This document shows positions 58,083 through 64,000 of a DNA stretch of 64,000 bases, piece after piece; within the stretch, counting starts at the first letter, position 1; each line of letters starts with the position of its first letter. The stretch spans positions 124,001 through 188,000 of the forward strand of contig NZ_JAASQN010000003.1 of NCBI RefSeq assembly GCF_011762125.1, given 5' to 3'. This DNA is from Sphingopyxis panaciterrae (GTDB lineage Bacteria; Pseudomonadota; Alphaproteobacteria; Sphingomonadales; Sphingomonadaceae). The notes beneath the pieces are model-generated. The model was not told the origin of the DNA, searched no databases, and worked only from the letters and a program-made list of their open reading frames with translations. The translations under genes were made by a program, and so were the position numbers.

Positions 58083-58630
58083 TGGTTGTCGCGAACGGTT
58101 TCGATCCGCAGGCCTTGCCGCAGTTTACGGCACATTGGTCGAACCAGAACGGCGGCGAATTGCTGCTCATCGCGGGTTCGCTGCGCGCGACGGTGTCGGC
58201 GGCGATGGCGCAGGCGGTGGTCGACACGCTGTCGAGGGCGCTGGAGGTTCCGCTCCGCGCGGCCGAGATGGCAGCCAGCGTGCCCGAGTATGAGCGGGTG
58301 GCGGACGCCGCGGCCTCGATCAACCTGTCGTTCACGATCCGGCGGGCCGCGCTGCGTAGTCGAGTGCAGCATCGAGAAACGCGCATGTCTGCCATCCGCG
58401 AGGCGAGCGGGGTGTGTGCGAATGAAGGCTGTGATGCGGCCCATATAACGGGCATCGCCTTTACAGCCGACGAGCTGGCGGACATGTGGCGCCGCGAAGC
58501 GGGCCTGCCTGATCCCATCGCCGCTGACGATGCGCCGATGACCAAGTGCATCGACGACGAAAGCGATCCCGGCAGTTGGGAACGCCACCTGCGCCATATG
58601 GCGCCGATGCGGAAGGCGCGCGGGTCGTGA
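58082..58630 (+). CDS. Phage hypothetical protein (182 aa)
   Basis: MVVANGFDPQALPQFTAHWS onward; mostly helical, with a Cys pair in SGVCANEGCDAAHITG that may bind metal and a C-terminal acidic patch. Overlapping starts at both ends keep it in the rightward operon. No family recognised. Confidence 0.7.
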   Translation: MVVANGFDPQALPQFTAHWSNQNGGELLLIAGSLRATVSAAMAQAVVDTLSRALEVPLRAAEMAASVPEYERVADAAASINLSFTIRRAALRSRVQHRETRMSAIREASGVCANEGCDAAHITGIAFTADELADMWRREAGLPDPIAADDAPMTKCIDDESDPGSWERHLRHMAPMRKARGS

Positions 58631-59148
58631 GCGGATGCGGGGGGCCTTTGGCGAACGCGATCGCGGCGGATGCTGAGCTGTTGCAATTGAGCGAGCGGGC
58701 GGCGTGGACGGGTGTCCTTCATGCGGTGCGGATCGCGCGTTTCGCAACGGGTGGGACCGGCGATTTGTCCCCGCTCGAACTGGCGGCGGTCAGCGACTGT
58801 TTGCGGGCGCTGAAAATTTCCCATCCCAAGCCGGGCCGCGCCACATTTGCGCAGCGCGAGGCGTGCGGCGAATGCGGGCAGGTGCTGCCGATCGAACAGC
58901 AGCATGTATTGGGCGCAGACGGGTTGCCCGACCGCTTGTCGTCGCAGCGCAGCTATGGCTGGCCCGCCGGGCATTTGGGGCCGGGCTTTACTATTCGGGT
59001 CGATGGCGATCCGGTGACGCGGTGCATCGCCTATGATCGGACGCTGGGCTTTGTCGTGTTGCGGGACGACAGCGACGGGCAGGTGCGCGTCGATGGCGCT
59101 GTGACGATCGAGCGGACCGACCCGGTCGCCGATTGGAAGCGGCTGTGA
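58627..59148 (+). CDS. Phage hypothetical protein (173 aa)
   Basis: From GTG 58627 (VSGCGGPLANAIAADAELLQ), which overlaps the preceding stop. A Cys motif EACGECGQVLPIEQ looks like half a zinc ribbon. The C-terminal half appears beta-rich (PGFTIRVDGDPVTRCIAYDR). Function unknown. Confidence 0.7.
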   Translation: MSGCGGPLANAIAADAELLQLSERAAWTGVLHAVRIARFATGGTGDLSPLELAAVSDCLRALKISHPKPGRATFAQREACGECGQVLPIEQQHVLGADGLPDRLSSQRSYGWPAGHLGPGFTIRVDGDPVTRCIAYDRTLGFVVLRDDSDGQVRVDGAVTIERTDPVADWKRL

Positions 59149-59717
59149 ACGCCGCCGAATCCTTTGTCCTGCCGCCGATGGCGCGGGTGGCCGAGCCGGG
59201 GGCGCTGGAGGCGTGGCTGGGCGATCCCGACGGCGAAGCGCGCATCCTGGTGGCCGAGGGGCGGGTGGCGCCGAAGACGGCGCTGGCGTGGGTGCTGGTG
59301 CATCAGTGGAAAGCGGCGGGGTTCGTCGATGTCGTCAGCGAGCCCGTCGGGGCAGGCGAATGGCGGTGGATCGCGGTGCGCCAGCTGTGCGCGATGCCCG
59401 CGGCGCCGGGCGCGCGCGGGGCGAAGGGCGGGCGCAGCGCCGAGCCGCTGGCGGCCGACGGCACGCCGGTCAGCGATCATATTTTCCGCGCGATCAAGCG
59501 GGCGGCGAACATGGGCCTGCCCGCGCCGTCGCTGGCGACGCTGGCAAAGGGCGCGGGGATGAAGGCGCCGGCGAACGCCAAATATTATGTCGACCGGTTG
59601 AAGGTCGCCGGCAAGATCGGGGTGGAGACGAAGGTATTCGCGGGCGGCGAGCGGCGGCGGTACCGGATACTCGACACCCATGGCGTGACGGTGAAGCAAT
59701 CGGGGTGGAGCCGGTGA
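59145..59717 (+). CDS. Phage protein with possible winged-helix domain (190 aa)
   Basis: From GTG 59145 (VNAAESFVLPPMARVAEPGA), overlapping the preceding stop. The C-terminal part, LPAPSLATLAKGAGMKAPAN ... YYVDRLKVAGKIGVETKVFA, GGERRRYRI, reads like a winged helix with a final beta-wing. Probably DNA-binding, perhaps a replication-initiation or regulatory factor given the downstream helicase. Tentative. Confidence 0.65.
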   Translation: MNAAESFVLPPMARVAEPGALEAWLGDPDGEARILVAEGRVAPKTALAWVLVHQWKAAGFVDVVSEPVGAGEWRWIAVRQLCAMPAAPGARGAKGGRSAEPLAADGTPVSDHIFRAIKRAANMGLPAPSLATLAKGAGMKAPANAKYYVDRLKVAGKIGVETKVFAGGERRRYRILDTHGVTVKQSGWSR

Positions 59718-60256
59718 CGGCGTCCCGCGCCTATGCCGACCGCTGGCATGCGCCGTTGTTGGCGGCGCTGACGGTGCTGGACGGGCAGGCGTGCCCGTCG
59801 AACCAGATATTGGCGGGGCTGCTGGGGATCACGGCGGGCCAGATGGATTTTGCGCTGGCGCGGGCGATCCGCGCCGGGCGGCTGCGGCGCGAGGAACGGC
59901 ACCGGTCACGGCGGCTGATCGTCGTCGGCGAAGATGGCCGTGACCTGGCGGCGACGAGCTGGTCGCGGGCGGGCGGCAGCATGATCGAACATCGGATGCG
60001 CGATGCGGCGGTGGTCGCGGCGCTGGCGGCGGTCGACGACGGCGCATGGCCGCGCGCGGCGGTGATCGAGGATCGCGCGGCGGATGAAGCAGCGATCGAG
60101 GCGCGGCGCGTGGTGCGGACCCGGTGCCCCTTTTGCAACATGCCGCCGGCGCACGCCGATTGCCGCCATGGCTGGGATGGGTTGACGACGGCGGCGGCGC
60201 GGCGTGCGATTGCGGCAGAAGCGGGGATTGCCATCGCCGTCGGGGGTGCAGGCTGA
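59714..60256 (+). CDS. Phage protein with N-terminal HTH-like and C-terminal zinc-finger-like segments (180 aa)
   Basis: From GTG 59714 (VTASRAYADRWHAPLLAALT). The segment ACPSNQILAGLLGITAGQMD ... RRLIVVG resembles a winged helix. A C-terminal RCPFCNMPPAHADCRHGWDG has CxxC plus Cys/His ligands. No family recognised. It overlaps both neighbours and immediately precedes the helicase, so a role in replication or transcription is possible. Confidence 0.65.
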   Translation: MTASRAYADRWHAPLLAALTVLDGQACPSNQILAGLLGITAGQMDFALARAIRAGRLRREERHRSRRLIVVGEDGRDLAATSWSRAGGSMIEHRMRDAAVVAALAAVDDGAWPRAAVIEDRAADEAAIEARRVVRTRCPFCNMPPAHADCRHGWDGLTTAAARRAIAAEAGIAIAVGGAG

Positions 60257-61629
60257 TGGGCATTACCCCGGACTACGGAAATTTTCTCGATGGCAAGCGT
60301 CAGCTCGACGGCAAGTTCGGTTTCGCGCCGCGGTATATGCCCGGTGACGCGTTCGATTTTCAGCGAGCGCTCATTGAGCACGCCGTCCAGCAGGGACGTT
60401 CCGCCATTTTCGCGGACTGTGGTCTTGGTAAGACGCTCATGGAGCTCGCGTGGGCCGAGAATGTCGCGCGCGAGACGGGCGGCAACGTCCTCATCCTGAC
60501 CTGTCTCGCCGTCGCGCAGCAAATGGTCGAGGAAGCGGAGAAGTTCGGCATCGGTGCGACGCGATCCATCGACGGCACCGCGCACCGCATCACGATCACC
60601 AACTACGAACGGCTGCACCATTTCAACCCATCCGACTTTGCGGGCGTCGTCTGCGATGAAAGCTCGATCCTCAAGAATTTCGCCGGCGCTCGCAAAACCG
60701 AGATAACGGCCTTCCTGCGCAAGCGGCCGTATCGTCTGCTGGCGACCGCGACTGCGGCGCCGAACGACTTCATCGAACTCGGCACGTCCTCCGAAGCCCT
60801 CGGCCATCTCGGCTATATGGACATGCTCAACCGCTTCTTCAAAAACGACCTGAACAACAGCGCCTCGGGCCGGATGCGCGGCGAGGTCATTAAATGGCGG
60901 CTCAAGGGTCATGCCGAACGGCCATTCTGGCGCTGGGTCTGCTCGTGGGCTCGGGCCTGCCGGAAGCCGTCCGACCTTGGCTTTTCTAATGAGCGCTTCG
61001 AACTACCGCCGCTGATCGAGCGCGAGCATATCGTTGAGGCGCGCACGCTCGCCGATGGCGCATTGTTCGCGCTCCCGGCGCAGGGCCTCGCCGAACAGCG
61101 CGAAGAGCGCCGCCGCACGATCGCGGAACGGTGTGAGCAAGCGGCCTATATTGCGAACCAGACGACTGAGCCCGTCATGCTATGGTGCCACCTGAATGAC
61201 GAAGGCGACCTGCTGGAAAGCATGATCCCCGACGCGGTTCAGGTGTCGGGCGGCGATAGCGACGAACGGAAAGAGGACAGGCTGCTCGGCTTTGCTAAGG
61301 GCAAGTATCGGGTCATCATCACGAAGCCGAAGATCGGTGCGTGGGGGCTGAACTACCAGCACTGCAGCCGGGTCGTATATTTCCCGTCACACAGCTTCGA
61401 GCAATATTACCAATCGATCCGCCGTTGCTGGCGTTTCGGGCAAAAGCGCGAGGTCGAAGTCGATGTTATCGCCTCCGAAGGCGAACTCGGCGTGCTCGCC
61501 AATCTTCAGCGCAAAGCCGCGCAGGCCGACGAGATGTTCGCAAACCTCGTCGCCGAAATGAACGACGCGCTCGCGATCGAGCGCGGCAAATTCTTCCCGC
61601 ACAAAATGGAGCTCCCGGCATGGCTGTGA
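60256..61629 (+). CDS. SNF2-like DEAD/DEAH helicase of phage type
   Basis: A 457-aa superfamily-2 ATPase. The Q-like entry is FDFQRALIEHAV; Walker A is DCGLGKTL (residues 54-61), Walker B CDESS (133-137), motif III LLATATAAPND, and motif VI YYQSIRRCWRFGQKREV with the SNF2-type R-x-x-R-x-GQ end. Phages use such helicases for replication or translocation along DNA. ATG 60256 overlaps the upstream stop. It overlaps the methyltransferase gene by 10 nt. Confidence 0.9.
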   Translation: MGITPDYGNFLDGKRQLDGKFGFAPRYMPGDAFDFQRALIEHAVQQGRSAIFADCGLGKTLMELAWAENVARETGGNVLILTCLAVAQQMVEEAEKFGIGATRSIDGTAHRITITNYERLHHFNPSDFAGVVCDESSILKNFAGARKTEITAFLRKRPYRLLATATAAPNDFIELGTSSEALGHLGYMDMLNRFFKNDLNNSASGRMRGEVIKWRLKGHAERPFWRWVCSWARACRKPSDLGFSNERFELPPLIEREHIVEARTLADGALFALPAQGLAEQREERRRTIAERCEQAAYIANQTTEPVMLWCHLNDEGDLLESMIPDAVQVSGGDSDERKEDRLLGFAKGKYRVIITKPKIGAWGLNYQHCSRVVYFPSHSFEQYYQSIRRCWRFGQKREVEVDVIASEGELGVLANLQRKAAQADEMFANLVAEMNDALAIERGKFFPHKMELPAWL

Positions 61630-62594
61630 AGCATCAGGAAATTGGCGAGAGCTTCGCCCTGTATAACGGTGATTGCGTCGAAGTGATGCAGTCGATGCCG
61701 GACGCTTCGGTTCACCTGTCGGTCTATTCGCCGCCGTTCGGCGGGCTCTACCATTATTCGAGCGACGAGCGCGACCTTTCGAATTGCGACGATTACGACC
61801 AGTTCTTCGAGCACTATGCCTTCGTCGTACGCGAGATGGCACGCGTTACGATGCCGGGTCGTATGACCTGTGTTCACGCAATGGACGTGCCGAAATCGAA
61901 TAGCGGCACCGACTGCTACCACGACTTCCCCGGCGACATTATTCGCCTGCATCAGCGCGAAGGCTGGCGATACGCCGGGCGCCATATGATATGGAAGGAG
62001 CCGTTGGAGGTCCGGCTGCGCACGATGCAGAAGAACCTCGCGCACGCCTCGCTCGTCGCCGACAGCCTCGACTGCGGCATTGCATCGGGCGACTATCTGC
62101 TCCTTTTTCGCCGCGACGGTGAAAATCCGATCCCGGTCAAGCATCCTGTCGGCTTGCTCGAATATTCAGGCGAACGGGCGATCCCGTCCGACGTGCTCGG
62201 CTATCGCGGCTGGACGGGCAAGCAGACTGAGAACCGCTACTCTCATTGGATATGGCGTCAATATGCCGACTGCATGTGGGACGATATCCGGTTTCAGCGC
62301 GTGCTGCCGTTCCAGTCGTGCCGCGAAGAGGACGATGAAAAGCACGTCCACCCGCTGCAACTCGACGTTATTGATCGCTGCGTCGTGCTTCGTAGCAATC
62401 CCGGCGAGACGGTTTTTACCCCGTTCATGGGCGTTGGCAGCGAGGTGTATAGCCCGATCCTGCTCGGCCGCCGCGGCATCGGCGCCGAACTCAAGGAAAG
62501 CTATTTCCGGCAGGCGGTGAAGAATGTTCAGGCGGCCGTTGACGGTCACCGCTTCGATCGAACCAGCTTCGAAATTCCTTTCGAAGTCGCATGA
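61620..62594 (+). CDS. Site-specific DNA methyltransferase (N4/N6, beta-type order)
   Basis: A 324-aa amino-methyltransferase. The catalytic motif SPPF (residues 37-40, SVYSPPFGG) precedes the SAM-binding motif FTPFMGVGSEVYSPILLGRR, giving the beta order. SPPF with Ser suggests N4-cytosine, though N6-adenine is possible. No cognate nuclease is nearby, so it is an orphan or self-protection enzyme. It overlaps the helicase stop by 10 nt and the next gene by 4 nt. Confidence 0.9.
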   Translation: MAVKHQEIGESFALYNGDCVEVMQSMPDASVHLSVYSPPFGGLYHYSSDERDLSNCDDYDQFFEHYAFVVREMARVTMPGRMTCVHAMDVPKSNSGTDCYHDFPGDIIRLHQREGWRYAGRHMIWKEPLEVRLRTMQKNLAHASLVADSLDCGIASGDYLLLFRRDGENPIPVKHPVGLLEYSGERAIPSDVLGYRGWTGKQTENRYSHWIWRQYADCMWDDIRFQRVLPFQSCREEDDEKHVHPLQLDVIDRCVVLRSNPGETVFTPFMGVGSEVYSPILLGRRGIGAELKESYFRQAVKNVQAAVDGHRFDRTSFEIPFEVA

Positions 62595-62797
62595 GCGCCT
62601 TGTCCGATCTTGGCCCCGTGCTGCCATCGGCCGGTGACCTGCGCTTTGCGGCGATCGAGGCGCGGCAGCTGGCGAATTTGATTGTCGAACTGACTGCCGA
62701 CGGCCCGCACCGCGATGTGCCGCGCGCGGCGCGGGCGATGGAAAAATTGCGCGCGGTGGTCGGGCCGCCCGCCGAGGCATCCGAAAAGGGAGAATGA
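62591..62797 (+). CDS. Small phage protein between methyltransferase and sliding clamp (68 aa)
   Basis: MSALSDLGPVLPSAGDLRFA, then a helical charged body (RAARAMEKLRAVVG). ATGA overlaps on both sides, the latter with the clamp gene, support it as real. No family recognised; it could be a clamp-binding or regulatory peptide, but this is guesswork. Confidence 0.65.
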   Translation: MSALSDLGPVLPSAGDLRFAAIEARQLANLIVELTADGPHRDVPRAARAMEKLRAVVGPPAEASEKGE

Positions 62798-63942
62798 CGA
62801 TGGTGAAAGCGAAAGAAGCGCCAAACGGCGCGGCGATGTTGGTCGCCGATCGCGCGGAATTGCTGCGGGCGGCGACGGTGGCGAGCATCGTGCAGACGAA
62901 AGAAACGATACCGGTGCTGGCCAATATGGTGATCGAAGGCACGGCCGACGAGATTGCGATGTCGGCGACCGACCTGGACATATTGGTGCGGGTGACGGTG
63001 CCCGGGCGGTGCGCGGGGGCGCCGTTCGCGACGACGATCGCCGCGAAGCGGTTCGCCGCGCTGATCGGTTCGGCGGACGAGGGCTGTCAGGTCAGCCTGA
63101 AGATGGACGCCGGCGGGCGCGACGTGGAGCTGAACGCGCCGCGGATGCGGTGCAAGATGCCGATGCTGCCGGTCGAGGATTTTCCGATGATCGCGTTCAA
63201 CGGCGGGCAGATGTCCTTTACCCTGCCCGCGAAATTGCTGGCGGCGGTGCTGGCGCGCACGGCAGATGCCGAAAGCAGCGAACAGACGCGATATTATTTG
63301 TGCGGGACATTGCTGGCGGTAGCCGACGGCCGACTGCTGGCGGTGGCGACCAATGGCCATATGGCGGCCGAAATCGACCTGGGCGAAGCACCCGGCGAAT
63401 GGCCGAATTGCATCGTGCCGTCGAAGCTGACCGGGCTGTTGGCCCGGTTGCTGAAGGACGGAGACGGCGATGTTGACATCACGCTGGACGAGAAGGGCCA
63501 GCGCATCCGGTTCGAATGGGATGCTTGGACGATCACCGGCAAGCTGATCGAGGGAGCATTCCCCGATTGGCGGCGGGTGATCCCGCCGGCGAAACCCGAG
63601 CGGCGACTGGTGATCGACAGCGGCGGCCTGTCGCGGGCGATTGCGCGCGTATCGCAGATGTCGGGCGAAAAAACGCGGTCGGTGCTGGTCGAACTGGGCG
63701 CGGAGGGCGTGACGGTGAGTTGTTCATCGCCCGAATATGGGGCGGCAGAGGAAGATGTGCCCGCGAGCTGGAGCGGCGAGCCGTTCCGCATCCGGGTGAA
63801 CGCCACCTATTTGCGCAGCATTGCGAACGCCGCCAGCGCCGACAGCGTGGCGTTCGATTTTGGCGGCGAGCGGGATCCGGTGCGGATCGAACCGCAGGCC
63901 GGCGCCGGTTTCGTCGGTGTCCTGATGCCGATGGCACTTTGA
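62794..63942 (+). CDS. Phage-encoded DNA polymerase III beta (sliding clamp) homologue
   Basis: A 382-aa protein of full DnaN length (about 370). Three clamp domains can be followed: domain 1 with LLRAATVASIVQTKETIPVL and EIAMSATDLDILVRV; domain 2 with FTLPAKLLAAVLARTADAES followed by RYYLCG; domain 3 with LVIDSGGLSRAIARVSQMSG and the typical final VLMPMAL (host DnaN ends -MPM-R/K-x). It should form a DNA-encircling dimer for the phage replisome. ATG 62800 is an alternative start. Confidence 0.93.
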   Translation: MTMVKAKEAPNGAAMLVADRAELLRAATVASIVQTKETIPVLANMVIEGTADEIAMSATDLDILVRVTVPGRCAGAPFATTIAAKRFAALIGSADEGCQVSLKMDAGGRDVELNAPRMRCKMPMLPVEDFPMIAFNGGQMSFTLPAKLLAAVLARTADAESSEQTRYYLCGTLLAVADGRLLAVATNGHMAAEIDLGEAPGEWPNCIVPSKLTGLLARLLKDGDGDVDITLDEKGQRIRFEWDAWTITGKLIEGAFPDWRRVIPPAKPERRLVIDSGGLSRAIARVSQMSGEKTRSVLVELGAEGVTVSCSSPEYGAAEEDVPASWSGEPFRIRVNATYLRSIANAASADSVAFDFGGERDPVRIEPQAGAGFVGVLMPMAL

Positions 63943-63955
63943 CGGGAGAGAGACA

Positions 63956-64000
63956 ATGAGCAAGTTCGAATCGACGATCGAGGATTTGCGCGACGCCGTA
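63956..64000 (+). CDS. Start of the next phage gene (cut by the window edge)
   Basis: ATG 63956 follows GGGAGAG and reads MSKFESTIEDLRDAV before the sequence ends. It is the next gene of the rightward operon, 13 nt after the clamp gene. Too short to identify. Confidence 0.55.
   Translation, partial: MSKFESTIEDLRDAV

Larger units (their letters stand above)
48835..64000. mobile_element. Integrated phage-like element at tRNA-Cys (right end outside window)
   Basis: It begins right after tRNA-Cys with a tyrosine integrase and has two divergent early operons under one CI-like repressor with five operators. It carries two DNA methyltransferases, a helicase, a sliding clamp and many small unknown genes in overlapping runs. 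No structural, packaging or lysis genes are visible, but they could lie to the right. The left boundary is probably at the tRNA 3' end; the right attachment site is not in view. Confidence 0.8.

Noticed and set aside
60256..62594. A complete restriction-modification or DISARM system
   Set aside because: No nuclease or PLD-type partner is present in the window; only an ATPase and a methyltransferase can be supported.

Overview
This 64-kb window is GC-rich and tightly packed. It looks like a chromosome segment of an alphaproteobacterium of the order Sphingomonadales, most like Sphingopyxis or Sphingomonas. The evidence is a TonB-dependent receptor of the sphingomonad type, PopZ and a pcm-tolC-popZ run, two perfect CtrA boxes (TTAA-N7-TTAA), an S16 protein with a long Ala/Glu tail, and the translated hallmark of sphingomonad dispersed repeats (ALSLSKG) inside one gene. 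Taxonomy is inferred from gene content; no search was run.

Layout of the core chromosome (1-48.8 kb). A phage-shock module opens the window: divergent pspF, a sigma-54 promoter, a tiny membrane-peptide gene followed by an intrinsic terminator, then pspABC. Five tandem genes for small PspB-like membrane/coiled-coil proteins follow. Next come sufE, a TonB receptor, clpX-clpP, fdxA, an S4 protein coupled to a SUV3-like helicase, a CtrA-boxed M23 peptidase, hemB with a membrane/spermidine-synthase fusion and a gamma-carbonic anhydrase, and a PuuD-like membrane protein. The cluster dapF-mtaB-ftsY-yciB has 4-nt overlaps throughout. After it come a GGDEF-EAL protein and ffh-rpsP-rimM. The usual rpsP-rimM-trmD-rplS ribosomal operon is broken up here: a phosphatase, a serine hydrolase and a LysR regulator sit between rimM and trmD, and an inverted sulfatase-like gene sits between trmD and rplS. 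Then follow asd, a dimethylargininase, a DUF2238 membrane protein behind a partial tandem duplication, two DsbA-like proteins with DciA, mutY, a second serine hydrolase, nudC, popZ, tolC, pcm and tRNA-Cys. At least four families of palindromic dispersed repeats fill the intergenic gaps. One copy is translated inside mtaB and another supplies the start of mutY.

Mobile element (48.8-64 kb and beyond). Directly after tRNA-Cys(GCA) begins an integrated phage-like element that runs off the right edge. A leftward operon of eleven mostly overlapping genes runs from a 60-aa membrane protein, through a large cytosine methyltransferase with about twelve internal repeats, to a tyrosine integrase facing the tRNA. 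A LexA/CI-like S24 repressor lies between two control regions that carry five copies of one operator (TGGGCAATTGCCCA). These operators cover a leftward promoter and a rightward promoter. The rightward operon carries small regulators, several unknown proteins, an SNF2-like helicase, a second DNA methyltransferase and a complete DNA polymerase beta-clamp homologue. Both early operons are therefore predicted to be silenced by one repressor.

The parts that seem most worth following up are the expanded PspB-like array with its attenuated leader, the phage-encoded sliding clamp next to the helicase/methylase pair, the repeat-containing methyltransferase, and the shared operator circuit.
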